From positions 310,001 to 374,000 of the forward strand of contig CAJYPV010000022.1 in NCBI GenBank assembly GCA_913776825.1: DNA of 64,000 nucleotides. The letters run 5' to 3'. Positions 1-7,237 of the stretch are shown here, one piece after another. The notes beneath the pieces were generated by a model. It did no database searches. It had not been told where the DNA came from and was given only the letters and a program-made list of their open reading frames with translations. A program made the translations under genes and the position numbers. Each line of letters begins with the position of its first letter. Positions within the stretch are counted from its first letter, which is position 1. Origin of the DNA: Burkholderiaceae bacterium. GTDB lineage: Bacteria > Pseudomonadota > Gammaproteobacteria > Burkholderiales > Burkholderiaceae_C.

Positions 1-42
1 TTCACGGTGGCTACAGGGGTTCGAATCCCCTAGGGGACGCCA
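1..42 (+). tRNA. tRNA-Glu(UUC), 3' half only (cut by window start)
   Basis: The first base is the anticodon wobble base: TTC at 1-3 is the anticodon. It is followed by the 3' anticodon stem GGTGG, the variable loop, a T-arm with the canonical TTCGAAT loop (19-25), the 3' acceptor strand AGGGGAC (32-38), discriminator G39 and an encoded CCA (40-42). The T-arm and acceptor strand match the well-known proteobacterial tRNA-Glu pattern. The 5' half lies outside the window. Confidence 0.93.
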
Positions 43-48
43 AGTTTC

Positions 49-70
49 ACAAGTCAGGCGTCTGACTTGT
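49..70. repeat. Perfect hairpin between the two tRNAs
   Basis: ACAAGTCAG (49-57) is the exact reverse complement of CTGACTTGT (62-70), with a 4-base GCGT loop. No T-run follows on the plus strand, so it is more likely a processing or spacer structure in a tRNA-Glu/tRNA-Asp transcript than a terminator. A smaller 5-bp stem (CGCAG/CTGCG around AAAAAA) sits at 97-112. Confidence 0.5.
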
Positions 71-157
71 CAGGTGTCGAAATTTGTCGGCACCCGCGCA
101 GAAAAAACTGCGAAGCTTGTTTCAGTAAGGATTCAGCGCGTCTATCGCGTTGATTCT

Positions 158-234
158 GGAGTGGTAGTTCAGTTGGTTAGAATACCGGCCTGTCACGCCG
201 GGGGTCGCGGGTTCGAGCCCCGTCCACTCCGCCA
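158..234 (+). tRNA. tRNA-Asp(GUC)
   Basis: This is a complete 77-nt tRNA with encoded CCA (232-234). The acceptor strands GGAGTGG (158-164) and CCACTCC (224-230) pair fully. The anticodon stem CCGGC/GCCGG encloses loop CTGTCAC, placing GTC at 192-194. The T-loop is GTTCGAGCC. It probably shares a transcript with the upstream tRNA-Glu, because a terminator follows this gene and none is seen between the two. Confidence 0.97.
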
Positions 235-240
235 ACATTC

Positions 241-274
241 AAACCCTGTCGATGCAAGTCGGCAGGGTTTTTTC
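241..274 (+). terminator. Intrinsic terminator of the tRNA-Glu/tRNA-Asp unit
   Basis: AAACCCTG (241-248) pairs with CAGGGTTT (263-270). The stem ends in a run of T (268-273) a few bases after the tRNA-Asp CCA end. Confidence 0.85.
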
Positions 275-817
275 TTTGCTCGAGAGATTTCACCGCACCA
301 AGTGGGATATTGCGACTGGCGTTGGCTGTCGTTGGAATGCGGCATGGCGCGCTGACTTGCCATGGGAATGTGACTCGCGTCGCGCGACCGCCTGAGTTAA
401 TCGTCAGGGCTCGCTGCCAGTGTGAGGTGATGTGGCAGGGCGGATGTCCAAAAAAGGTATCTGCCAAGCGGCGGCGACTTCAATTGATTCCCGCGGTCGG
501 AGTTTTCAGGAATTCTGGTGACCTGGAAATGCTGGTTGTGCGATCACTGGATCGCCGCCGTCGGATACTCGGAAACTTTCCGCGCCATTCCAATGTGCTA
601 TTCGGTTAGCAGAGCGTCTCGCTTCACAGCGATTCTGCGATCGGCACCGCAGGACATATTGGCGGGCTGCGAGTTTGTCCGGGTCTGTCAATCTACGTTG
701 GCGCTCGCAAGACACCATTGACGCAGCCAAGCCAAGCCAAGCCACACCAGACCACGCAGGCCTGCGAGCCTGCGCGCAACGTCCCACCCGTTGCCGCATG
801 GCGCGCATCAGACCCGC
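275..817. other. Gene-free spacer downstream of the tRNAs
   Basis: There is no convincing gene on either strand in these roughly 540 bases. The open frames present have no recognisable domain and no good ribosome binding site, and they run through the tRNA or terminator. The only local structure noted is four tandem copies of AGCCA at 725-744. The 3' end of tRNA-Asp is a classic integration site, but no integrase or duplicated tRNA tail was found here. Confidence 0.6.
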
Positions 818-1177
818 TCAGACGTCCGGATAGAGGAGCTTGCGCTGCGCCGTAAAGCTCCACCAGTCGCGCGCCGGGCCGCCGTTCATGAAGTCGACTG
901 CGGCCATGAACGTGTCCAACACGCAGGGATCGTGTCGCTGGTGGGTGGTTTGGCAGAGCCGCTGATACAGGGCCAACGCGTCCGCGCCAACGAGCTCTTC
1001 CGGCCTGTGAATGCCCAGCAGTGCGAAGTCGGCGACCATCGCGGAGCCGATGTTGGGGATCTGCTGGAGCGCCTGGCAGTCAGCGGCGGTCGCCGCTTTG
1101 CCCTGGCGTTTGGATTTCGCTTTGGGTTTAGCGCTGGCGCTGGCCTTGGGCTTGGCGGTATGGGCGTTGAGCGTCAT
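818..1177 (-). CDS. Cdd1/Pathogenicity-locus family helix-hairpin-helix protein
   Basis: This 119-residue protein has a Lys/Ala/Pro/Ser-rich N-terminal tail (residues 8-30). A compact domain follows whose start (CQALQQIPNIGSAMVADFALLGI) reads as a helix-hairpin-helix fold of the Cdd1 (PF11731) type, including the GIHRPEELVG and DPCVLDTFMAAVDFM stretches typical of that family. The biochemical role of the family is not established; HhH folds usually bind DNA without sequence specificity. It lies 67 bases downstream of lexA on the same strand, so it may be co-transcribed and SOS-controlled (inference). The basic tail resembles the one on QueF in this window. Confidence 0.75.
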   Translation of the reverse strand: MTLNAHTAKPKASASAKPKAKSKRQGKAATAADCQALQQIPNIGSAMVADFALLGIHRPEELVGADALALYQRLCQTTHQRHDPCVLDTFMAAVDFMNGGPARDWWSFTAQRKLLYPDV

Positions 1178-1244
1178 GGCGCGTACCAGCAGAGGAGTGC
1201 GAACAAAGGCGGCGGCCGCCCGTCGGACAGCCGCCGCGCAGCCG

Positions 1245-1922
1245 TCAATGGAATCCCGCGCGGATCAAACCCACCGCGAGACCTTCCAACGCGAAGCTCT
1301 CGTCGCCAGCGGCGACTTCGATCGGTTGGAAGTCCGGGTTCTCCGGCAGCAAGCGGATACCGCCGGCGTGGCGCTGGAATCGCTTCACGGTCACCTCGTC
1401 GCCCAGGCGCGCCACAACCACCTGGCCGTTCCGCGCTTCGCTGGTTTTCTGCACCGCGAGCAGGTCGCCGTCCATGATGCCGATGTCCTTCATGCTCATG
1501 CCTTTGACCCTGAGCAGGAAGTCCGGCGTGCGGGAGAAGACCGAGGGATCGACGCTATAGTGCTGCTCGACATGTTCCTCGGCCAGGATCGGCGACCCCG
1601 CCGCCACGCGGCCCACCAACGGCAGCGTGAGCTGCGCGATCTGTGGCAGCGGCAGCGAAAACTGGCGATGCTCGCGGGCTTGGTTCACCTCGCGCAGGGT
1701 GGGCGAGGGCAAGCGAATGCCACGCGCCGTTCCCCCCAGCAATTCGATGACGCCTTTGCGGGCGAGCGCCTGCAAATGCTCTTCCGCGGCATTGGCCGAA
1801 CGAAAGCCGAGCTCGGTCGCAATTTCAGCGCGGGTGGGGGGCGAGCCGGTGCGCTCGATGCTGCGCCGGACCAGGTCGAAAATCTGTTGTTGGCGGGCGG
1901 TGAGTTTGGGTGGTGTATCCAC
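1245..1922 (-). CDS. lexA: LexA repressor, SOS response regulator and self-cleaving protease
   Basis: The protein is 225 residues with an N-terminal winged-helix domain ([19 protein letters not shown], residues 8-26; recognition region near 30-55) and a C-terminal S24 peptidase fold. The self-cleavage site is Ala108-Gly109 in RVAAGSPI. The catalytic dyad is Ser143 ([14 protein letters not shown]) and Lys180 (DEVTVKRF). Length and all key residues fit a functional betaproteobacterial LexA. Two CTG-N10-CAG boxes lie 117-152 bases upstream of the start, implying autoregulation. A weak AAAGG about 12 bases upstream of the ATG is the only visible ribosome binding site. The gene is divergent from the asparaginase gene and upstream of the Cdd1-like gene. 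Confidence 0.96.
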   Translation of the reverse strand: MDTPPKLTARQQQIFDLVRRSIERTGSPPTRAEIATELGFRSANAAEEHLQALARKGVIELLGGTARGIRLPSPTLREVNQAREHRQFSLPLPQIAQLTLPLVGRVAAGSPILAEEHVEQHYSVDPSVFSRTPDFLLRVKGMSMKDIGIMDGDLLAVQKTSEARNGQVVVARLGDEVTVKRFQRHAGGIRLLPENPDFQPIEVAAGDESFALEGLAVGLIRAGFH

Positions 1923-2038
1923 GAGCGCAGCCTTTGGTTTTCAGAAAATGAGGATGGCTCAGTCGACGATGCGTCGATGGTGCCGGACCTGCAGTCAGGC
2001 GCTTCGACCGCATGAAGCCAGCAGAGTTCGCTCCGGGC

Positions 2039-2054
2039 CTGAGTATCCATCCAG
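2039..2054 (-). promoter_or_regulatory. LexA box, distal to the asparaginase start (CTG-N10-CAG)
   Basis: The plus strand reads CTGAGTATCCATCCAG and the minus strand CTGGATGGATACTCAG. It has the CTG-N10-CAG framework of proteobacterial SOS boxes and lies four bases from a second box. Paired boxes in front of lexA are known in E. coli. Confidence 0.65.
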
Positions 2055-2058
2055 TGTT

Positions 2059-2074
2059 CTGTATTTTTATCCAG
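2059..2074 (-). promoter_or_regulatory. LexA box overlapping the asparaginase Shine-Dalgarno
   Basis: The plus strand reads CTGTATTTTTATCCAG; the minus strand, CTGGATAAAAATACAG, has the A/T-rich core expected of an SOS box. Its last two bases are the first two of the AGGAG (2073-2077) that serves the divergent asparaginase gene, so LexA bound here would lie on the 5' leader of that gene. The centre-to-centre distance to the other box is 20 bases, about two helical turns. Confidence 0.8.
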
Positions 2075-2085
2075 GAGACACCGAA

Positions 2086-3024
2086 TTGCAAAGCACGACG
2101 CGAAAGATTGTGATCCTTGGGACCGGCGGCACCATCGCCGGCGCGTCCAGCAGCGCGACCGATAACGTCGGCTACAAGGCGGGACAGCTGTCGGTCCAGT
2201 CGCTGGTGGGCGCGATTCCCGCGTTGGCATCGCTGCCACTGGAGGCCGAGCAACTGGCACAGCTCGACAGCAAGGACATGGACCACGGCACCTGGACCCG
2301 TCTGGCGCACCGGGTGCAGGCGCTGGTGGATCGCGAGGATGTGCAAGGCGTCGTGATCACCCATGGCACCGACACGCTGGAAGAAACCGCGTATGTGCTG
2401 CAGCGTGTGCTGGCGCCGACAAAGCCGGTCGTGCTGACGGCGGCGATGCGGCCGGCGACGGCGGTGCAGGCCGATGGTCCGCAAAACCTGCTGGATGCGG
2501 TGGCGCTCGCGGGAACGTCGGGCGTGCAGGGCGTGGTGGCGGTCGTCGCCGGTCAGGTCTGGTCGGGGCTGGAGCTGCGCAAGCAGCACACCTATCGGCT
2601 CGACGCCTTCACCGCCGGCGCCGATGCGGGTCCGTTGGGCGTGATCGAGGAGGGCCATGTCCGGCAGTTCCGCGCATGGCCGGCTGGCACGCCGCTGGGT
2701 CTGGCCGTGCTGCCCGCGCCAGGCAAGGCCTGGCCCTGGGTCGCGGTGCTGGCGAGCCACGCCGGGATCGAGGCGCGAGCGCTCAACGCCTGGCAGGCGG
2801 CGGGACTCGAGGGGCTCGTCCTGGCTTGCACCGGCAATGGCACCTGGCATCAGTCGCTGGAAGCGCCGCTGCAGGCTTTGAAGGATCAAGGGGTGCCGGT
2901 GTGGCGCACGACCCGTTGTGCGCAAGGCCCGATCGTCGGCGCGCCGAATGAAAAAGGGGCCGCCCTGTCACCGTGGGCGGCCCGCATTGAATTGATGCTC
3001 ACGTTGCTTCAAGCACGCGGCTGA
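2086..3024 (+). CDS. L-asparaginase (type I/II asparaginase family)
   Basis: This 312-residue enzyme hydrolyses L-asparagine to aspartate and ammonia. The N-terminal catalytic motif ILGTGGTIAG and the second active-site motif VITHGTDTLEETAYVL (Thr-Asp pair plus HGTDT) are both present, and the overall length suits the family. The start chosen is TTG at 2086, because AGGAG lies 8 bases upstream and the N-terminus then runs straight into the first strand; the frame remains open far upstream, through the LexA boxes, without a recognisable domain. No signal peptide is visible, so a cytoplasmic location is likely. It is divergent from lexA, and the shared control region holds two LexA boxes. Glutaminase side activity cannot be judged from the sequence. 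Confidence 0.92.
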   Translation: MQSTTRKIVILGTGGTIAGASSSATDNVGYKAGQLSVQSLVGAIPALASLPLEAEQLAQLDSKDMDHGTWTRLAHRVQALVDREDVQGVVITHGTDTLEETAYVLQRVLAPTKPVVLTAAMRPATAVQADGPQNLLDAVALAGTSGVQGVVAVVAGQVWSGLELRKQHTYRLDAFTAGADAGPLGVIEEGHVRQFRAWPAGTPLGLAVLPAPGKAWPWVAVLASHAGIEARALNAWQAAGLEGLVLACTGNGTWHQSLEAPLQALKDQGVPVWRTTRCAQGPIVGAPNEKGAALSPWAARIELMLTLLQARG

Positions 3025-3033
3025 GGCTCGTTC

Positions 3034-3064
3034 GCCAGCGTCATCGGGAGTGATGGACGCTGGC
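3034..3064. terminator. Hairpin between convergent asparaginase and ohr genes
   Basis: GCCAGCGTC (3034-3042) is perfectly complementary to GACGCTGGC (3056-3064), and ATC/GAT can extend the stem past one bulge. It begins 10 bases after the asparaginase stop. No T-run follows, so it is at best a hairpin-only or bidirectional terminator. Confidence 0.4.
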
Positions 3065-3132
3065 CGCTCAAGGGCTTGACCCCCACGCGAGTGCCGCACG
3101 ACGCCGGCATCCCGCCCGCGTCGTGCGTGTCA

Positions 3133-3567
3133 TCAGGCCACCGTCAGGGTGACGTCGATGTTGCCGCGGGTGGCGTTCGAGTACGGGCAGACTTCGTGCG
3201 CCGTCGCGACCAGCTTTTCCAGTTCGGCGCGGTCCATGCCCGGCACCGAGATCGTCATCGCCACGGCGATGCCAAAGGCGCCCGGCTTGTTGGCGTGCGG
3301 GCCAATCGAGACGTCGCTGGTGATCGACACTTCCGCCGGCAGCTTGATCTGCTGACGCGCCGACACGGCCTTCATCGCACCGATGAAGCAGGCCGAGTAG
3401 CCCGCAGCGAACAGCTGTTCCGGGTTGGTGCCCGCACCGCCGGCGCCGCCCAGTTCCTTCGGCGTCGACAGGTCGACCTTCAAGGCGCCGTCCGACGATT
3501 GCGCGGTGCCGGCGCGGCCTCCGGTGGCAGTGGCGGTGGCGGTGTAGAGGGCTTTCTCGATGGCCAT
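3133..3567 (-). CDS. ohr: Organic hydroperoxide resistance protein Ohr (OsmC/Ohr family)
   Basis: This is a thiol peroxidase that reduces organic hydroperoxides, using lipoylated partners in characterised family members. It has 144 residues, with the two redox cysteines at Cys60 (GYSACF) and Cys127 (EVCPYSNATRGN), and the Ohr-type N-terminal strand region (YTATATATGGRAG) that distinguishes it from OsmC. A strong AAGGAG lies 7 bases before the ATG. The ohrR gene is 61 bases upstream on the same strand, so the pair probably forms one operon controlled from the operator in front of ohrR. Confidence 0.95.
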   Translation of the reverse strand: MAIEKALYTATATATGGRAGTAQSSDGALKVDLSTPKELGGAGGAGTNPEQLFAAGYSACFIGAMKAVSARQQIKLPAEVSITSDVSIGPHANKPGAFGIAVAMTISVPGMDRAELEKLVATAHEVCPYSNATRGNIDVTLTVA

Positions 3568-3628
3568 GTGGCGCTCCTTGAGGTGGGTGAAACAAAAGAC
3601 GTCGTGAGACGTTGGAAGCCTCCGGACG

Positions 3629-4141
3629 TCAGTCCGGAGAAGATGAATCGTCCAGATGGGTCAGCATCTGTCGGCGAAGCTGATGCAGTTGCCGGACCAG
3701 CGCCTGAAGTTCCTCCGGCGCGCAGGCGCTGGCGCAAGCGAGTTGTTCCGGAATGGCAATGGCCTGTTCGCGCAGGTGGCGACCGGCGGGGGTGAGATGA
3801 ATGCCGACGCGGCGCTCATCCTGGCTATCCCGCCGGCGCACGATCAGCGCCATCGTCTCCAGGCGCTTGAGCAGCGGTGTGAGCGTGCCGGAATCCAGGC
3901 TCAGCCGCTGGCCGACATCCGACACGCCCAGCCCGTCCGTTTCCCACAGCACCAGCATCACCAGATATTGCGGATAGGTCAGACCCAGCGGCGCCAGCAG
4001 CGGCTTGTAGAGCTTGGTCATCGCGAGCGAGGTCGAGTACAGCGCGAAGCACAGCTGGTGGTCGAGCAACAGCCAATCCGTCGGCGGGACGGGCGCTGAG
4101 GCGCGGTCCGCGTCGGTGAGGGGGCTGAGGTCGTTCGGCAT
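3629..4141 (-). CDS. ohrR: OhrR, MarR-family organic peroxide sensor repressor
   Basis: The protein has 170 residues from the ATG at 4141; the open frame extends further upstream but would run across the operator palindrome. The sensing cysteine Cys31 sits in the conserved [13 protein letters not shown] motif. The MarR winged helix follows ([35 protein letters not shown], then the basic wing [11 protein letters not shown]). Two further cysteines, Cys136 and Cys140, near the C-terminus could provide the resolving thiol of a 2-Cys OhrR (inference). No good ribosome binding site is visible. A perfect palindrome 21-41 bases upstream is its likely operator. Confidence 0.93.
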   Translation of the reverse strand: MPNDLSPLTDADRASAPVPPTDWLLLDHQLCFALYSTSLAMTKLYKPLLAPLGLTYPQYLVMLVLWETDGLGVSDVGQRLSLDSGTLTPLLKRLETMALIVRRRDSQDERRVGIHLTPAGRHLREQAIAIPEQLACASACAPEELQALVRQLHQLRRQMLTHLDDSSSPD

Positions 4142-4162
4142 GGGAGTTAATGTAGCGAGCAA

Positions 4163-4182
4163 TTCAATTGCACACAATTGAA
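4163..4182. promoter_or_regulatory. Probable OhrR operator (perfect 8-bp inverted repeat)
   Basis: TTCAATTG (4163-4170) and CAATTGAA (4175-4182) are exact reverse complements separated by CACA. The CAATT/AATTG half-sites agree with what is known of OhrR boxes. It lies just upstream of ohrR and would control both ohrR and ohr. Confidence 0.75.
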
Positions 4183-4231
4183 GTGGTCTTTTGGCCGAGG
4201 GCTGGCGGCCATCTTCGCGCAACTCGATGAC

Positions 4232-4267
4232 AAAAAAAATGCCCCGCACTCTGGCGAGGCGGGGCAT
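4232..4267 (-). terminator. Intrinsic terminator after yheS
   Basis: On the minus strand ATGCCCCGC (4267-4259) pairs with GCGGGGCAT (4247-4239), followed by a run of eight T at 4239-4232. It closes the leftward dapE-prmB-yheS unit and insulates it from ohrR. Confidence 0.9.
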
Positions 4268-4367
4268 TCAGTAGGGGATGCGCTTGGGAGTGATCGACGA
4301 CAGGTTCGGGCCGCCGAAGGCGCGTCAGAACCGGTCGGCCAGGCGGCCAAGCGGCAAAGCAGCCGAA

Positions 4368-6371
4368 TCAGGCGGCGTTCTGCATCGCGTCGATCTGCTC
4401 GCTCAACTCCAGCCAGCGGAGCTCAGCGGTCTCCAGCTCATCACCGATTGCCTTGAGCCGCTTGCCCGCTTCCACGATCTGCGCGGGTGACGCCTTGCCG
4501 CTGGCAAGCTCGGTTTCCAGACGGCTGCGCTCGTCGGTCAGCGCCTTCATGCGTTGATCGATCTGATCCAGTTCCTTGCGCAGCGGACGGGTCTGTTCGG
4601 CGAGCCGCTGGCGCGCTTGGCCGCTGAGCTTGCGGTCCTCACGCTTCACCGGCGCGGGCGCAGGGGCGGGGGCGGGCGCGGCGACGGGTGCCGGCGCGCT
4701 CGCCGTGGAGGCCGCATCGCGGCGACCCAGCTTCGCCTGCTCCTTGGCCTGTTCCTTCGCCAGCTTGGCGGCTTCCTTGGACTGCTCCAGCAGCCAGCGC
4801 TGGTAGTCGTCCAGGTCGCCGTCGAAAGGCGCGAGCTTGCCGCCGGCCACCAGCCAGAACTCGTCGCAGACTTCGCGCAGCAGCGCGCGGTCATGGCTGA
4901 CCAGCATCACCGTGCCCTCGAACTCATTCAGCGCCATCGACAGCGCTTCCCGGGTCTGCAGGTCCAGATGGTTGGTCGGTTCGTCCAGCAGCAGCAGGTT
5001 GGGGCGCTGCCAGACCAGCATGGCCAGCACCAGGCGGGCCTTTTCGCCACCGGACAGGCTGCCGACTTCCTGATTCACCATGTCGCCGATGAAGCGGAAC
5101 TGGCCGAGGAAATCGCGCAGCTCCTGTTCGCGCGCGCCGGGACTGACTTCCTTCGCCAGCCGGATCATGTGCATCAGCGGACCTTCGTCCGGCCGCAGCA
5201 CATCCATTTCCTGCTGCGCGAAATAGCCGATCGACAGGCCCTTGCCTTCGGTGATCGTGCCGCCCATCGCGCGCTGCATGCGGGCGACCGTCTTCACGAA
5301 GGTCGACTTGCCCTGACCGTTCGCGCCCAGGATGCCGAAGCGCTGACCGGCCAGCACCGAGCGGTCGATGCCTCGCACGATGACCTTCTCGCCTTCGTCG
5401 GTGTCGTAGCCGACGGCGACCTGATCGAACATCAGCATCGGATTGGGCAGGTTCAAGGGCTCGCGGAATTCGAAGCTGAAATCCGATGCGGCCAGCACCG
5501 GCGCGAGCTTTTCCATCCGCTCCAGCGCCTTGACCCGGCTCTGGGCCTGCTTGGCCTTGCTGGCCTTGGCCTTGAAACGGTCGATGAACTTCTGCAGATG
5601 CGCGACCTTGTCCTGCTGCTTCGCGTACGCCGCCTGCTGCTGCTCCATGCGCTCGGCGCGCATCATTTCGAAGGTGGTGTAGTTGCCGCCATACCGGGTG
5701 AGCTTGGCGTCGTCCAGGTGCAGCGTCACCTTGGTGATCGCGTCCAGGAACTCGCGGTCATGGCTGATGATCAGCAGCGTGCCGTCGTAGCGTTGCAGCC
5801 AGGCTTCCAGCCAGACCAGCGCATCCAGGTCCAAGTGGTTGGTCGGCTCGTCCAGCAGCATCAGGTCGGCCGGGCACATCAGCGCGCGCGCCAGTTGCAG
5901 ACGCATGCGCCAGCCGCCGGAGAAGCTGTTCACCGGCGCATCCACCTGCGCGCCCTTGAAGCCCAGGCCCATCAGCAGCGCCTGCGCGCGAGCGCGGGCA
6001 TCGAAGACGCCCGCATCCATCAGCATCGCGTGGGCTTCGGCGATCGCATGGCCGTCGCCGGACGCATCGGCCTCTTCCAGCGCGCGGGTCGCGGCCATCA
6101 GGCGGACGTCGCCTTCCAGCACGAAATCGGTGGCCGGCATCTCGGTTTCCGGCATGTGCTGGGCGACCTCGCCGACGGCCCATTGCCGGGGGATGTCGAC
6201 CTCGCCCTTGTCGCTTTGCAGGCGATCGGTCAGGAGCGCGAACAGGCTGGACTTGCCCGCGCCGTTGCGGCCGACCAGGCCGATCTTCTCGCCCGGTTGC
6301 AGCGTGACGCTGGCGTCGTTGAGGACGATCTTCGTGCCGCGGCGCAGCGTGACATCGCGCAGGGTGATCAT
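4368..6371 (-). CDS. yheS: ABC-F ATPase, YheS type (ribosome-associated)
   Basis: The protein has 667 residues with two ABC domains and no membrane segment. The first has Walker A GLVGRNGAGKSS (about residues 32-43), signature FSGGWRMRL and Walker B LLLDEPTNHLDLD. The second has Walker A ILGANGQGKST and signature LSGGEKARLVLAMLVWQRPN. The interdomain linker (AYAKQQDKVAHLQKFIDRFKAKASKAKQ) is the P-site tRNA interaction motif region. The C-terminus is an Ala/Pro/Lys-rich stretch followed by a coiled coil. Overall layout and many segments match E. coli YheS. ABC-F proteins act on the ribosome during elongation or stalling. The start overlaps the prmB stop (ATGA), implying translational coupling. 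Confidence 0.94.
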   Translation of the reverse strand: MITLRDVTLRRGTKIVLNDASVTLQPGEKIGLVGRNGAGKSSLFALLTDRLQSDKGEVDIPRQWAVGEVAQHMPETEMPATDFVLEGDVRLMAATRALEEADASGDGHAIAEAHAMLMDAGVFDARARAQALLMGLGFKGAQVDAPVNSFSGGWRMRLQLARALMCPADLMLLDEPTNHLDLDALVWLEAWLQRYDGTLLIISHDREFLDAITKVTLHLDDAKLTRYGGNYTTFEMMRAERMEQQQAAYAKQQDKVAHLQKFIDRFKAKASKAKQAQSRVKALERMEKLAPVLAASDFSFEFREPLNLPNPMLMFDQVAVGYDTDEGEKVIVRGIDRSVLAGQRFGILGANGQGKSTFVKTVARMQRAMGGTITEGKGLSIGYFAQQEMDVLRPDEGPLMHMIRLAKEVSPGAREQELRDFLGQFRFIGDMVNQEVGSLSGGEKARLVLAMLVWQRPNLLLLDEPTNHLDLQTREALSMALNEFEGTVMLVSHDRALLREVCDEFWLVAGGKLAPFDGDLDDYQRWLLEQSKEAAKLAKEQAKEQAKLGRRDAASTASAPAPVAAPAPAPAPAPVKREDRKLSGQARQRLAEQTRPLRKELDQIDQRMKALTDERSRLETELASGKASPAQIVEAGKRLKAIGDELETAELRWLELSEQIDAMQNAA

Positions 6372-7237
6372 GCGAGTCCCTTCAGCGCGTCGCGGGTCAG
6401 CAGCAGGACTTGGTCGTCGCCCGCAGAGGTCGAGAGCCAGGCGGCTTCGAGTCGCGGGAAGGCCGCCTCGAAGAAGTCGCGTTCATTGCCGATTTCCAGC
6501 ACCAGTACTCCATGTTCAGTCAGTTGCGCCGGCGCTTGGGCCAGCAGGGTGCGGACGAAGTCCATGCCGTCGTCGCCACCAGCGAGCGCCAGCACCGGCT
6601 CGGCCTGGTATTCCGCCGGCAGGGCGGCCATCGAGGCGCTGTTCACATACGGCGGATTGCACAGGATCAGGTCGTACGGCCCTTGCGCAGGCGCGAGTCC
6701 GTCGCCCTGCAGCAGGTGGATCCGGTCGCCGAGCTGATGCCGATCGACATTGATCCGCGCCACGGCCAAGGCGTCCTCGCTCAGATCGATCGCATCCACG
6801 GCCACCTCGGGCCAGGCCATGGCGGCCAGCACGGCCAGGCTGCCATTGCCGGTGCACAGGTCCAGCACCCGGGCGGTCTGGTCGGACAACCACGCATCGA
6901 TGGTGGCGTCGGCGATCAGCTCGGCGATGAAGCTGCGCGGCACGATGGCGCGCTCATCGACATAAAAGGGCACGCCCTGCAGCCAGGCTTCACGGGTGAG
7001 GTAGGCGGCGGGCTGACGGCTGTCGATGCGCTGGCTGACCAGCGCCTGCACCTCGGCGACGCGCTCGGGCTCGACCGGATCGTTCTCGTGCTCGTCCAGC
7101 GCATCCAGGGGCAGGCCGAGCTTCCACATCACCAGCCACGCCGATTCGTCGAACGCGTTGGTCGTGCCATGCCCAAATGAAACGCCCGCCTCATGGAGGC
7201 GGGCGGCCTGGGCCTCGATCAATTCCAGCAGGGTCAC
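6368..7237 (-). CDS. prmB: PrmB, ribosomal protein uL3 N5-glutamine methyltransferase
   Basis: The enzyme methylates a glutamine of ribosomal protein L3 using SAM. It has 289 residues from GTG at 7237; that start overlaps the dapE stop as GTGA, and the frame upstream is only a dapE shadow. The N-terminal helical domain ([20 protein letters not shown]) precedes a Rossmann methyltransferase with SAM motif [17 protein letters not shown], acidic residue [10 protein letters not shown] and catalytic [10 protein letters not shown]. Its position in a dapE-prmB-yheS unit links two translation-related genes. An unusual terminator-like hairpin lies inside its first 20 codons. Confidence 0.95.
   Translation of the reverse strand: MTLLELIEAQAARLHEAGVSFGHGTTNAFDESAWLVMWKLGLPLDALDEHENDPVEPERVAEVQALVSQRIDSRQPAAYLTREAWLQGVPFYVDERAIVPRSFIAELIADATIDAWLSDQTARVLDLCTGNGSLAVLAAMAWPEVAVDAIDLSEDALAVARINVDRHQLGDRIHLLQGDGLAPAQGPYDLILCNPPYVNSASMAALPAEYQAEPVLALAGGDDGMDFVRTLLAQAPAQLTEHGVLVLEIGNERDFFEAAFPRLEAAWLSTSAGDDQVLLLTRDALKGLA
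7174..7204 (-). terminator. Terminator-like hairpin inside the start of prmB
   Basis: On the minus strand GCCCGCCTC (7204-7196), loop CAT and GAGGCGGGC (7192-7184) form a perfect 9-bp stem. GTTTCATTT, a T-rich but not pure tract, follows directly. It lies about 33 bases into prmB and just after the end of dapE, so it could attenuate transcription into prmB-yheS. It may instead be a chance consequence of codon choice. Confidence 0.45.

Noticed and set aside
310..609. Open frames in the spacer after tRNA-Asp
   Set aside because: No ribosome binding site, no recognisable domain, and competing frames on both strands of equal quality.
158..817. tRNA-Asp 3' end as a phage or island attachment site
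   Set aside because: No integrase and no repeated copy of the tRNA 3' end were found in the window.
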